Made by a program: the position numbers and the translations under genes. From Salinisphaera sp. UBA6602 (GTDB lineage: Bacteria > Pseudomonadota > Gammaproteobacteria > Nevskiales > Salinisphaeraceae), in the NCBI GenBank assembly GCA_002433465.1, contig DJIE01000156.1, forward strand, positions 428-15,937: a stretch of DNA of 15,510 nt, written 5' to 3'. How positions within the stretch are numbered: the stretch's first letter is position 1; each line of letters opens with the position of its first letter. This document shows positions 6,890 to 15,136 of the stretch, piece after piece. The notes below the pieces were generated by a model. The model ran no database searches and had not been told where the DNA came from. It saw nothing but the letters and a program-made list of their open reading frames with translations.

Positions 6890-8278
6890 CTAGTTGGACC
6901 AGGTGGCGGTGTAACGCAGCGTCTTGTCGCCGTTGGCAGGCACATCGATCTGCCACTGGGCGGTATTGGCGGGCGCCTCGTCCATGGTTTCGGGCTCGGC
7001 CGATTCGACGCTCGCGCCCTGCGGCAGATGTTCGATGACGTTTACCGTGGCCGTATCCGCGCTGGCGTTATACAGCTTGATTTCGATGGTACGACGCTGC
7101 TCGTTCTCGCCCGTGTTCTTCTCACCTGTCTTGCGATCCTCGACCAGACGCCGTTCACTGGTCAGATCGAAAGCCGTGCCGAGCGTGAGCGTGACCGGCG
7201 CCTTTTTCGGCGTGTCGTCGATGCGATTCTCGCCCATCAGCTGCGCGCTGCCCGCGCTATCGTAGATTCGCACCACGCCGGCCGGCAGCGGTACATCGGC
7301 CGTATTCTCGAATGCGAGCCGAATCTGGGCATGACTGCGCTCGCCGTCGCGACTCACCGAATAGAGGCTGTTCTCGACGCGATAGCTGCGCTCGGCCTCG
7401 AAGGTCTGCGGGGCCATGATCGACACCGCACGCGTGCCCCCGGCAGCCACGTCGAGCCCGTTGTCGAGGGCGTAGCGATAGCTATCGCCGCTGGCCTCGG
7501 GCGCGCCGGCATCGCTTTGCTTGGCTTCGGAGCGGGCCATCATCATCGGCGCCGGCGCATTGCCGCCACTACGCGCCACATCGCCGGCGACCAGCCAGGC
7601 CTTGTCGGCGGCCAGACGTGCGCCGCCGCTGTTATCGATCACGGCCATGCTGGCCAGTTCGAGCTGGCCGGCCTTGGCGTCGAAACGCCCGGTATAGCTG
7701 GCCTGCCAGCTCGGCCCGTCGATCTGGTAGATCGCGGTCAATGCCTGCTTGCCGGCCTTGTCGGCATCCAGATCCAGTTGCAGCCTGTCGCCGTTGTCCG
7801 TATCGGCCGGCCAGGCGACGCGCCAGGGGGAATCACCGGTCAGGCGCTCGATGCGGTCGTCGATACGTACCAGCAGCGTATCGCCGTTGATGCCCACGAG
7901 CGTGGCCTCGCGGGATCGCGCATCGCCGGCATCGTTGTCACGCAACAACGTGACCGACTGGCCGATACGCGAAGCCAGCAAGCCCTGGCCGTCGTTGTCG
8001 CCTGCATCCGTGCTGAGGCCGGTCAGGCGCACGCCCTCGCCTTCGAGCCAGACGGTATCGGCACGCAGGCGCCCGGCCAGCGGCCAGCCAACGGTCTGGC
8101 CGCCGGCTTCGAGCTCGATATCACGCGTGTTCTGGACCACGGCCGCGCCGCGGTTGTACAGCGCCATGGCATCGACGCGATTCGTGTCAGACGAGGCACC
8201 AGCCAACGCGGCCAGCGGTGCGAGGCTGGCCGGCAGTACGACGACCAGTGCTTTGAGCCAATATGGTGAATGCTTCAT
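6890..8278 (-). CDS. Exported DUF4139 domain-containing protein
   Basis: A 462-residue secreted or periplasmic protein of the DUF4139 family; the biochemical role of the family is not established. A signal peptide spans about residues 1-26 (basic start, hydrophobic core, cleavage near ALAGASS). The mature region has the family layout: an N-terminal beta-rich part beginning ALYNRGAAVVQNTRDI, a central PSWQASYTGRFD segment followed by LVAGDVAR, a low-complexity Met/Ala/Ser-rich linker, and a C-terminal part with KLYNASADTATVNVIEHLP that resembles an immunoglobulin-like fold. The start codon overlaps the stop of the upstream permease gene (ATGA, 8275-8278) and the next gene follows after 3 bp, so it sits mid-operon. 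The position after an AmpG-type permease hints at a cell-envelope role, which is inference. Confidence 0.85.
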   Translation of the reverse strand: MKHSPYWLKALVVVLPASLAPLAALAGASSDTNRVDAMALYNRGAAVVQNTRDIELEAGGQTVGWPLAGRLRADTVWLEGEGVRLTGLSTDAGDNDGQGLLASRIGQSVTLLRDNDAGDARSREATLVGINGDTLLVRIDDRIERLTGDSPWRVAWPADTDNGDRLQLDLDADKAGKQALTAIYQIDGPSWQASYTGRFDAKAGQLELASMAVIDNSGGARLAADKAWLVAGDVARSGGNAPAPMMMARSEAKQSDAGAPEASGDSYRYALDNGLDVAAGGTRAVSIMAPQTFEAERSYRVENSLYSVSRDGERSHAQIRLAFENTADVPLPAGVVRIYDSAGSAQLMGENRIDDTPKKAPVTLTLGTAFDLTSERRLVEDRKTGEKNTGENEQRRTIEIKLYNASADTATVNVIEHLPQGASVESAEPETMDEAPANTAQWQIDVPANGDKTLRYTATWSN

Positions 8279-9792
8279 GAAGACGTCGATTCCTGTCGCT
8301 TGTGGGCCGGCGTTTCATGCCGGTGGATATAAAACAGGCCTACGGCCAGAACAATCGCCGGAATACCGGCCAGCGCGGTATAGCTGAAAAACGGCATGTA
8401 TCCGAAGTTGTCGACCACCCAGCCCGAATAGCCGCCGATGTACTTGCCGGGCAAGGTCATCAGCGACGAAAACAAGGCGTACTGCGTAGCCGTGTATTGA
8501 GTGTTCGTCAGGCTGGATAAATAGGCGATGAACGCGGACCCGGCCATGCCACCCGAGAGATTGTCCGCCGACACGGTCAGCGCCAGCGACAGCAGGCCGG
8601 GATTGCCCGGCTGCCAAGGCATGTTCAACGAAGGCGCCGATAGAAAGGCAGCCGGGTCGGCGCGCATGGCCATATCCATCAGGCCGCTGTTGAACAGCTG
8701 CATGGTTTGCGCGTCCGCGCCCTGCGAGGCCAGCCAGGCAAAGGCCAGATTGGTAGACGCGGCCAGAATGGCGCTGGCCAGCAGCGGCTTGAGAATGCCG
8801 TAGCGCACGATCAGTATGCCGCCGAGCGCCGCGCCACCCAGCGTCATGGCAATCCCGAACAGCTTGGTTACGCTCGCGATCTCGTTGAGCGAATAGTGCA
8901 TGTCCAGGTAGAAGGGATTGGCCATTACGCCGAGGGTGATATCCGTAACCCGGAACAGGCTCACGAACAGCAGAATGATGATCGCCGGCACGCCGTAACG
9001 GGCAAAGAAATCCACCAGCGGACAGACCACCGCGCCGAGCACCCAGCCATAGGCCTTGCGTAGCGGCTCGGGCAGAAAAGCGCAGCGCTGCAGATGCGCC
9101 TGCACCCAGGGTTCTTCCGGCAGCAGCGAGGCCCGGGCCGACGCTTCCGGTTCGGCCACCAGCAGCACGGTGATCATGCCTACGCCCACCAGGCCGGCCA
9201 TGACCAGATAGGTGAACGGCCACGTTGTGCCGGAGGCGATATAGAACGCCCCCGCGCCGGCGGTGAGCAAAGCGATGCGATAGCCGGCCTGATAGGTCGC
9301 CGCCATGGCGCCCTGGATGCTTTCATCCACGGCCTCGATACGCCAGGCGTCGATGGCCACGTCCTGGGTGGCCGAGGAAAACGCGACCAGTAGACCGAAC
9401 CAGGCGAGCGCGGTCAGATTTTGCGTGGGATCGGTCAGCGCCATGGCGACCAGCCCCACGATAAGCCCGATCTGGGCGAGCAGCATCCAGGCCCGTCGTC
9501 GGCCCAACAGCCGGCCCAGCACCGGCAAGGGAAAGCGATCGACCACCGGCGCCCAGAAGAACTTGATCGAGTACATCATCCCGATCCACGAGAAGAACCC
9601 GATCGTGGTCTTGGATACGCCTTCCTGGGCCAGCCAGGCCGAGAGCGTGGAAAACACCAGCAGAAACGGCAGCCCCGACGAGAAGCCGAGGAACAGCATG
9701 CCGACGACCCGCGGCTGGACATAGACCTCGAGTGCTGCCCGCCAGTCGCGCTTGGGCGGGGTATTCGCGTCGGCAGCGCTAGAACTGGACAT
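8275..9792 (-). CDS. ampG: AmpG-type muropeptide permease (MFS)
   Basis: Inner-membrane major facilitator that imports anhydro-muropeptides released by cell-wall turnover for recycling. In enterobacteria and Pseudomonas it also feeds the AmpR signal for AmpC beta-lactamase. The 505-residue protein, compared with 491 in E. coli, has AmpG family segments: GFSSGLPFLLVFSTLSAW in helix 1, VSKTTIGFFSWIGMMYSIKF, KFFWAPVVDR and the basic loop GRRRAW, then ATQDVAIDAWRIE. About 12-14 hydrophobic helices are spread along the chain. Its start lies 14 bp inside the end of the exonuclease III gene and its stop overlaps the DUF4139 start by 4 bp, indicating one transcript. No ampC, ampR or other recycling enzyme is in the window, so a beta-lactamase link cannot be claimed. 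Some proteobacteria carry two AmpG paralogues, so ampG1 or ampG2 status is open. Confidence 0.88.
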   Translation of the reverse strand: MSSSSAADANTPPKRDWRAALEVYVQPRVVGMLFLGFSSGLPFLLVFSTLSAWLAQEGVSKTTIGFFSWIGMMYSIKFFWAPVVDRFPLPVLGRLLGRRRAWMLLAQIGLIVGLVAMALTDPTQNLTALAWFGLLVAFSSATQDVAIDAWRIEAVDESIQGAMAATYQAGYRIALLTAGAGAFYIASGTTWPFTYLVMAGLVGVGMITVLLVAEPEASARASLLPEEPWVQAHLQRCAFLPEPLRKAYGWVLGAVVCPLVDFFARYGVPAIIILLFVSLFRVTDITLGVMANPFYLDMHYSLNEIASVTKLFGIAMTLGGAALGGILIVRYGILKPLLASAILAASTNLAFAWLASQGADAQTMQLFNSGLMDMAMRADPAAFLSAPSLNMPWQPGNPGLLSLALTVSADNLSGGMAGSAFIAYLSSLTNTQYTATQYALFSSLMTLPGKYIGGYSGWVVDNFGYMPFFSYTALAGIPAIVLAVGLFYIHRHETPAHKRQESTSS

Positions 9793-10570
9793 CGTAATCG
9801 ATCGTCAGCGGGGCATGATCGGACAGCCGCTCGGCGCGATACACCGATTCGGCCGTGGCCTTCGCGGCCAGTCCGGGCGTGGCCACGTGATAGTCGATAC
9901 GCCACCCGACGTTGTTGTCCCAGGCCCGGCCGCGGTTCGACCACCAGGTGAACTGGTCTTCGTTGGGGTTGATCTCGCGAAACACGTCGACCAGTCCCAT
10001 CTCGCCGAACAGGCGATCCATCCATTCGCGCTCGTGGGGCAGAAAGCCCGAGTTCTTCTTGTTGTTCTTCCAGTTCTTCAGGTCGATTTCCTTGTGCGCG
10101 ATATTCAGATCGCCACAGACCAGATAGTCGCCGGGCGCGGCGGCGCGTGCAGCCAGCAGTTCGGGGAAATGCACCAGATAGCGCTCCTTGGAATCCTGGC
10201 GATGATCGCCCGAGGAGCCGGAGGGCGCATACAGGCTGGCAATGTTCAGATCGCCCTCGGGCATGGCAAAACGCGCTTCGATATAGCGGCCTTCCGCGTC
10301 GAACTCGTCGTGGCCCATGCCGCGAATGATTTCATCGGGCTCGCGCTTGGAATAGATGGCCACCCCGGAGTAGCCCTTGCGATTGGTCGCTTCTTCGTAG
10401 AAGCAGTGATATCCCTCTGGCCAGAACGCGGCGACGCCCTCCAACTGATGCTGCTGAGCCTTGAGTTCCTGGATACAGACCACGTCCGGATCCTGGGTGG
10501 CCATCCACTCGAAGAAACCCTTGCGCTGCGCGGCTCGAATACCGTTGGCGTTGAAGGACATGACCCGCAT
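9779..10570 (-). CDS. xthA: Exodeoxyribonuclease III / AP endonuclease, Crc-related
   Basis: Mg-dependent repair nuclease of the exonuclease III family, which cuts DNA at abasic sites in base-excision repair. The start at 10570 is preferred over an ATG at 10594 because AAGGAAG lies 6 bases before it and MRVMSFNANGIR matches the usual N-terminus. The product is then 263 residues. Catalytic positions appear intact: Asn7 (SFNANG), Glu35 (CIQELK), Tyr114 (LYAPSG), Asp154 and Asn156 (GDLNIA), Asp226 (RIDYH) and His252 (SDHAP). The gene is divergent from pyrE, the place where Pseudomonas carries crc. Crc is a close relative that has lost these catalytic residues, so this protein is most simply a working nuclease. 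It leads an operon with the AmpG-like permease, whose start it overlaps by 14 bp. Confidence 0.93.
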   Translation of the reverse strand: MRVMSFNANGIRAAQRKGFFEWMATQDPDVVCIQELKAQQHQLEGVAAFWPEGYHCFYEEATNRKGYSGVAIYSKREPDEIIRGMGHDEFDAEGRYIEARFAMPEGDLNIASLYAPSGSSGDHRQDSKERYLVHFPELLAARAAAPGDYLVCGDLNIAHKEIDLKNWKNNKKNSGFLPHEREWMDRLFGEMGLVDVFREINPNEDQFTWWSNRGRAWDNNVGWRIDYHVATPGLAAKATAESVYRAERLSDHAPLTIDYDVQF

Positions 10571-10667
10571 CGACGACTTCCTTGTTTGACTCATATGACT
10601 TCGCGAACAAGCGCTTGCCCGGCGGCTGGCGGTTTGCGAACCGGTCGCCGCGGCTGTGCGCAGGCCT

Positions 10668-10673
10668 TATCAT
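10668..10673 (+). promoter_or_regulatory. Possible -10 box for pyrE
   Basis: TATCAT matches the sigma-70 -10 consensus at five of six positions and lies 46 bp before the pyrE start, in the 149-bp divergent region (10571-10719). The expected -35 position (around 10645-10650) reads TCGCCG, a poor match, so this is a weak call. No pyrimidine-sensing attenuator with a T-run was found before pyrE. Confidence 0.25.
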
Positions 10674-10719
10674 ACGTACTTGCCAAGCCTGCACGATCCG
10701 ACCACCCCGGGAATCGCCC

Positions 10720-11373
10720 ATGCCTGCCGAGCCGACCGACCCCAGCCAGGATTTTCTGGCCCTTGCCGATAACTACGACGCGCTCAAGTTCGGCGAGTTC
10801 AAACTCAAGTCCGGCCGGGTGAGCCCCTACTTCTTCAATATGGGCGCGATCGCGTCCGGCGCCGGCATGCAGCGCCTGGCCGCCGGCTACGGTGCCGCCC
10901 TGATGCGTTCGGGCATCGAATACGACAGCCTGTTCGGCCCGGCCTACAAGGGCATACCGCTGGTGGCCACCGTTGCCTGCGCGCTGGCCGACCATGGCCT
11001 GGACATCCCGTTTACCTATAACCGCAAGGAAGCCAAGGATCATGGCGAAGGCGGCACTCTGGTCGGCGCGCCGCTGGGCCAGCGCGTGGTGATCGTGGAC
11101 GACGTCATCACCGCCGGGACCGCCGTACGCGAAGCCATTGCCATGATTCGCAACGCCGGCAGCGAAGTGGCCGGCGTGCTCATCGCGCTCGATCGCCAGG
11201 AGCGCGGCGTGGATAAGCGCTCGCCGCTGCAGGCACTGGCCGCCGAGGAGGGCATTCCCACCGTGGCGGTGGCCACCCTCGACGACGTGATCGGCTATGC
11301 CGAACGCGCCGGCCTCGCAGAGGACCGCCTGGCCGCAATCAAACAGTATCGCGACGAATACGGCGTGCTGTGA
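10720..11373 (+). CDS. pyrE: Orotate phosphoribosyltransferase
   Basis: Transfers a phosphoribosyl group from PRPP to orotate, giving OMP in de novo pyrimidine synthesis. The start at 10720 gives 217 residues (E. coli 213) and begins MPAEPTDPSQDF. An open frame extends upstream to 10582, but the added residues have no family match, and GGGA precedes the ATG at 10720. Conserved segments are LKFGEFKLKSGRVSPYFFN (22-40), FGPAYKGIP (72-80), the mobile catalytic loop RKEAKDHGEGG (102-112) and the PRPP-binding loop VVIVDDVITAGTA (123-135). LDRQERG (158-164) is also typical of the proteobacterial enzyme. Its stop overlaps the GTG start of the DUF4153 gene by 4 bp, so the two are coupled. Confidence 0.97.
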   Translation: MPAEPTDPSQDFLALADNYDALKFGEFKLKSGRVSPYFFNMGAIASGAGMQRLAAGYGAALMRSGIEYDSLFGPAYKGIPLVATVACALADHGLDIPFTYNRKEAKDHGEGGTLVGAPLGQRVVIVDDVITAGTAVREAIAMIRNAGSEVAGVLIALDRQERGVDKRSPLQALAAEEGIPTVAVATLDDVIGYAERAGLAEDRLAAIKQYRDEYGVL

Positions 11374-13157
11374 GCGAACACGCAGCGGTCATCGATCACG
11401 GCGTTGGCCTCGACCGGCCCACCCGCTATGCGTTGATCGCGCTTGCGCTGGCCCAGGCACTCGCGCTTTATGCGCTGGCACGCGCAAGCGACGCAAACGT
11501 CGATCTTCGCTGGCTGTACGGCGGCTGTGCCCTGGCCGGCCTGTTGCCCCCGCTGTTTTACCTGGGCTGCAACCGCCTCTACGACTGGCGCAACCTGGTC
11601 GCAGCCTTGCTGGCCGGCCCGCTGCTGTTCGCGCTCGGCTGGCATCTGGGGTGGCTGTACGGCCCGGCCGCTGCCGGCAGCAATCCACCGGACGACTTCA
11701 TTTTCAGCTTCGCAGCAAGCATGGGCGTAGCGGTTTTCGTGCTCGCCAGCTATCTGCGCGCCTGGTCGGCCTATCGACGACCGGTCTTTCGCTATCCGGA
11801 ACTGTTGCTCTACACCCACGAGCAGCTGTTCAGCATCGTCCTCGTAGTCGTCTTTTCGGGCATCGCCTGGGCGCTGCTTGCGCTCTGGGCCGCGCTGTTC
11901 GACGCGATCGGCATTCGCCTGTTCTCCTGGCTGTTCCAGCAGCCGCTGTTCGTCTGGCTGTGTCATGGGCTGATCGCCGGCATCGCGCTGGCGGTTATCC
12001 GTAGCCAGCCGCGGCTGATCGCCACCTTGAGCGCGATGAGCCGTGCCCTGCTACGGGTCCTGCTGGTGCCGGTGGCCACTGCGATCCTGCTGTTCGTGCT
12101 GGCCCTGCCCTGGGTTGGCCTGGAACCGATATGGGACACCGGCCAGGCGGCTTCGCTGATGATGGCCCTCAGCCTGGTGCTGCTGGCCCTGTTCGCCACC
12201 GCATTTCTGCCCGACGCTAGCGACAGCGGCTATCCCCGGCCGGTACGGGCGCTGATCTGGCTGGCTGTCGTCATACTGCCGATCAACGTGGCCCTGGCCG
12301 CCTGGGCACTCGGCCTGCGTATCGACCAGCACGGCCTCAGCGTCGACCGGCTCTGGGCCGCGATCATGCTGGCGTTTATCGCCGCCTACGCGCTCGGCTA
12401 TGCGCTGGTCATCCTCTGCTCGCCGACAAAGGCCAGCGCGCGGCTGCAACGAATCAACGTCGTGCTGGGGCTGGTGGTAGCCGGCACACTCATTCTGGTC
12501 AACACCCCGTTGGCCGATCTGCGCGCGCTGAGCGCCCACGATCAAGCGCAACGGCTGCTCCAATCCCGCATCGCACCGGAGCGCTTCGACTACGCCTATC
12601 TGCGCCGCGAGCTCGGCCCCTATGGCATGGCCGAGTTAAAGCGCCTGCGCGACAGCGATTTTGCCGCCGAGCACCCCGCGGCCGCCCAACGCATTGCCCG
12701 CGTTATGAAAAGCCCGACGGCTGCAGACCCCGAGCCGTTGCTCGATACCCGCGACCCCGAAGCCGTCGCCGCTGCTTTTGACATCGTGCCGAGCGATGTT
12801 CGCGTGCCGGAACAAGTCGCAAAACTGGCCGTGCAGGCAAGCCCGCGCTGCCTGCGATCGCCGCGGCAATGCCGGCTCGTACAGGCAGTGCACGCCGACA
12901 TGACGTTCTGGTGGGAGATCACGCGCAGCGGCGGTAACAACCGCTACGGCACGGCGTTCGCCGAAATCGATGGCCGATGGCGCAGCGTCGGCTCGGTCGT
13001 ATCGCGTGGCTGTCGCGACAAGCCGGCATCGGCAGATGACGATCACACCGCCCCTCGTGCCCTGGGCGGCCCGTTCGTCGCGTTTGTCGACGATCACTGT
13101 ATATACGTCATCGATCCAAGCGCCGATTTCCTGACCCGGCGCGGTGCGCTGCGCTAA
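11370..13157 (+). CDS. DUF4153 multi-pass membrane protein
   Basis: A 595-residue inner-membrane protein of the DUF4153 family; function unknown. It starts with GTG inside the pyrE stop (GTGA, 11370-11373). About eleven hydrophobic helices occupy residues 19-378, with the family-typical LLYTHEQLFSIVLVVVFSGI (146-165), and LRIDQHGLSVDRLW (316-329) in a loop. The remaining 217 residues are soluble and start with the family-typical IAPERFDYAYLRRELGPYG (401-419). They contain four cysteines (494, 501, 548, 577) that could form two disulfides if this end faces the periplasm, though the topology is not determined. DUF4153 proteins are often found near stress or envelope genes, but pyrE coupling here gives no obvious functional link. 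The 240-bp intergenic region follows. Confidence 0.85.
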   Translation: MSEHAAVIDHGVGLDRPTRYALIALALAQALALYALARASDANVDLRWLYGGCALAGLLPPLFYLGCNRLYDWRNLVAALLAGPLLFALGWHLGWLYGPAAAGSNPPDDFIFSFAASMGVAVFVLASYLRAWSAYRRPVFRYPELLLYTHEQLFSIVLVVVFSGIAWALLALWAALFDAIGIRLFSWLFQQPLFVWLCHGLIAGIALAVIRSQPRLIATLSAMSRALLRVLLVPVATAILLFVLALPWVGLEPIWDTGQAASLMMALSLVLLALFATAFLPDASDSGYPRPVRALIWLAVVILPINVALAAWALGLRIDQHGLSVDRLWAAIMLAFIAAYALGYALVILCSPTKASARLQRINVVLGLVVAGTLILVNTPLADLRALSAHDQAQRLLQSRIAPERFDYAYLRRELGPYGMAELKRLRDSDFAAEHPAAAQRIARVMKSPTAADPEPLLDTRDPEAVAAAFDIVPSDVRVPEQVAKLAVQASPRCLRSPRQCRLVQAVHADMTFWWEITRSGGNNRYGTAFAEIDGRWRSVGSVVSRGCRDKPASADDDHTAPRALGGPFVAFVDDHCIYVIDPSADFLTRRGALR

Positions 13158-13226
13158 TTTTGCGCTTTGCAGCATATTCCTAACCGTCGGATTCTTATCG
13201 ATTCATTGCTGCCTTCGGAGCGGACG

Positions 13227-13247
13227 AAGAGGCCGTGAAGCCTTTTT
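13227..13247 (+). terminator. Possible weak terminator after the DUF4153 gene
   Basis: AAGAGGC, loop CGTGAA, GCCTTTT form a short stem of seven pairs including one G-T, ending in five T residues, 70 bp after the stop. The G+C core is only three pairs, so termination would be weak. An overlapping alternative pairing, GCCGT (13232-13236) with ACGGC (13248-13252), competes with it. Confidence 0.35.
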
Positions 13248-13272
13248 ACGGCGCGGCTTTCAGGCCACGAGT

Positions 13273-13288
13273 CCGGCGTATTTGCCGG
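13273..13288. other. Short intergenic hairpin
   Basis: CCGGC, loop GTATTT, GCCGG forms a 5-bp G+C stem in the 240-bp gap between the DUF4153 and chemoreceptor genes. No T-run follows in either direction. It may contribute to transcript ending or be chance. Confidence 0.25.
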
Positions 13289-13314
13289 CTGGATCTGCGA
13301 CCAAAGCACTATCG

Positions 13315-13327
13315 GTGCAAATTGCAC
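13315..13327. promoter_or_regulatory. 13-bp palindrome, candidate operator before the FliA promoter
   Basis: GTGCAA-A-TTGCAC is a perfect inverted repeat with a one-base centre, ending 13 bp before the -35 box of the chemoreceptor promoter. A run of nine A residues (13330-13338) lies between them. The size and position suit a dimeric regulator, acting either as an activator site or on an upstream transcript. I do not recognise the binding protein. Confidence 0.4.
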
Positions 13328-13340
13328 ACAAAAAAAAACT

Positions 13341-13367
13341 TAAATCAATACCCAATTAGGCCGATAA
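13341..13367 (+). promoter_or_regulatory. Sigma-28 (FliA) promoter of the chemoreceptor gene
   Basis: TAAATCAA (13341-13348), an 11-bp spacer and GCCGATAA (13360-13367) match the flagellar class 3 consensus TAAAGTTT-N11-GCCGATAA. The -10 element matches at all eight positions and the TAAA core of the -35 element is complete. Transcription would begin around 13374, giving a leader of about 25 bases before the ATG at 13398. This places the receptor in the flagellar regulon and implies that a FliA homologue exists elsewhere in the genome. Confidence 0.85.
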
Positions 13368-13397
13368 GAAAATTGTCATCTTCTACCGGCCCATTTA

Positions 13398-15110
13398 ATG
13401 CTCAACCGTCTGACTATCGGCTCGCGCCTCGCCCTTGGCTTTGGGCTATTGACGCTGCTCCTGATCATCGATACCGCCGTGGCGACCTACGGCCTTAGAC
13501 ACGTGTCGGCAACCGCCGACCGCGCCATTCAGGTCGATACCCAGGTCGCCCTGAACGCGGTCAAGCTTCAGAACCAGGCGCTGGATGCCCGGCGCTACGA
13601 GAAAGACGTCTTGATCAGCATCGACGATGCACAGGAACGTGCGGCGTTCAAGCAGAAATGGGACGACAACTACGCCGCACTGGCCGAGGCCGTGCGCCGT
13701 GGCGCGCAAACCGCCGAAAGCGATGAACAACGCGCGCTCTATCGGCAGGCCGCCACACTGCTCGGCACCTACGGCGACGGCTTCAACCGAATCCATGACC
13801 GCATCCGGGATGGCGAGCTGGTATCGACCAACGCCGCCGACGCTGCCCTGGAAGAGTACAAGGCGCCCATTAACCAGTTCGAGCAGATCGCGCACGATAT
13901 AGACATCGAAGCCGAGGCCCATATGGCGGAAATGGTCGAGGTCATGAACGCTCAGCAACAGCAGGCGCTGGTCGCGCTGCTGGCGTTCGCGGCGGTCTGC
14001 GTCGTGCTGGCCGTACTGCTGGCGTGGCTGATCACCCGCAGCATCACCCGCCCGGTGCGGTATGCGGTGGGTGTGGTCGAGGATGTGGCAGGCGGCAACC
14101 TGCGCCGCGATATATCCGTGGACGGGCGCGATGAAATCGCCCAGCTGCTCACCGCGATGAGCAAACAGCGCCAGACCCTTGCTGCTCTGGTACTCAGCCT
14201 GCGCCAGCTCAGCGAAAGCGTTTATACCGGCGCCCGCGAGATCGCGCTGGGCAACGACGAACTGAGTACGCGCACCCAGGAGCAGGCCGCCAATCTGGAA
14301 GAAACCGCGGCATCGATGGAACAGATGACCTCGACGGTCAAGCAGAACGCCGACAACTCGGCGCAGGCCGATCAACTCGCGCGCCAGGTGCGCAGCCGCG
14401 CGGGCGAAGGCAACGCGGTGGTCCAGACCGCGGTCCAGGCCATGGACGAAATCAACGCCTCGAGCCGACGGATCAGCGAAATCGTGGGGCTGATCGACGA
14501 TATCGCCTTCCAGACCAACCTGCTCGCACTCAACGCCTCGGTCGAAGCGGCGCGCGCTGGCGAGCAGGGCCGCGGCTTTGCCGTGGTGGCCTCGGAGGTA
14601 CGCAACCTTGCCAGCCGCAGTGCGGCTGCGGCCAAGGACATCAAGAAACTCGTCGAAGACAGCGCCAACAAGGTGGCCGACGGCTCCAAGCAGGTGGCCC
14701 TGTCCGGCGAGGTGCTCAGCGAAATCGTCGAATCGATCAACAAGGTGGGCGATCTCATCTCCGAAATCGCGGCCGCCGGCAACGAACAGGCCAACGGTAT
14801 CGACCAGGTCAATATCGCGGTATCGCAGATGGATACCATGACCCAGCAGAATGCCTCGCTGGTCGAGGAGTCGGCGGCAGCGAGCGTGTCGCTGGAAGAA
14901 CAGGCGGCCAGCCTCGACAAACAGATCGCATTCTTCCAGCTGCCCGATCAGGCGACGAACGCGCCAGCGCCTCATGCGGCGGCCGAAAAGACGCCGACGG
15001 CCACATCGAGCAAGCCGAGCACCGCGCCTGCGCCTGCAAAACCGAAGCAAAGCGCTGCCAGAGCCCAGTCGAAGCTCGAGGAAGAAGACGCCGACTGGGC
15101 CAGCTTCTAG
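13398..15110 (+). CDS. Methyl-accepting chemotaxis protein
   Basis: Transmembrane chemoreceptor that signals through CheW and CheA to the flagellar motor. In its 570 residues: TM1 about 11-31, a mostly helical periplasmic sensor of four-helix-bundle type about 32-188, TM2 about 189-213, a HAMP domain about 211-265, then the long cytoplasmic coiled coil. The signalling tip at about 364-402 (including [20 protein letters not shown]) is nearly the canonical sequence, and the overall layout without large gaps resembles the class of E. coli Tsr/Tar. [11 protein letters not shown] (300-310) and [11 protein letters not shown] (486-496) look like the usual methylation helices. After a flexible Ala/Pro/Lys-rich tether (about 516-560) the protein ends DWASF, which fits the xWxxF docking pentapeptide for CheR/CheB. 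The ligand is unknown. The ribosome binding site is weak; the start is supported by the standard [15 protein letters not shown] opening and the FliA promoter just upstream. Confidence 0.95.
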   Translation: MLNRLTIGSRLALGFGLLTLLLIIDTAVATYGLRHVSATADRAIQVDTQVALNAVKLQNQALDARRYEKDVLISIDDAQERAAFKQKWDDNYAALAEAVRRGAQTAESDEQRALYRQAATLLGTYGDGFNRIHDRIRDGELVSTNAADAALEEYKAPINQFEQIAHDIDIEAEAHMAEMVEVMNAQQQQALVALLAFAAVCVVLAVLLAWLITRSITRPVRYAVGVVEDVAGGNLRRDISVDGRDEIAQLLTAMSKQRQTLAALVLSLRQLSESVYTGAREIALGNDELSTRTQEQAANLEETAASMEQMTSTVKQNADNSAQADQLARQVRSRAGEGNAVVQTAVQAMDEINASSRRISEIVGLIDDIAFQTNLLALNASVEAARAGEQGRGFAVVASEVRNLASRSAAAAKDIKKLVEDSANKVADGSKQVALSGEVLSEIVESINKVGDLISEIAAAGNEQANGIDQVNIAVSQMDTMTQQNASLVEESAAASVSLEEQAASLDKQIAFFQLPDQATNAPAPHAAAEKTPTATSSKPSTAPAPAKPKQSAARAQSKLEEEDADWASF

Positions 15111-15136
15111 GCCCGATTAAACACCACCGGCAAAGC

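Noticed and set aside
6353..8269. 638-codon plus-strand frame across the membrane protein and DUF4139 genes
   Set aside because: The product is rich in His, Arg and Gln without domains, whereas the opposite strand encodes a signal peptide, family segments and tightly coupled starts and stops.
10582..10719. Upstream extension of the pyrE frame
   Set aside because: The added residues have no similarity to the family and would overlap the exonuclease III start region. The ATG at 10720 gives the normal length.
13446..15050. 534-codon frame antisense to the chemoreceptor
   Set aside because: The chemoreceptor is unmistakable. The antisense product is low-complexity and mirrors the alanine and glutamate coiled-coil codons.
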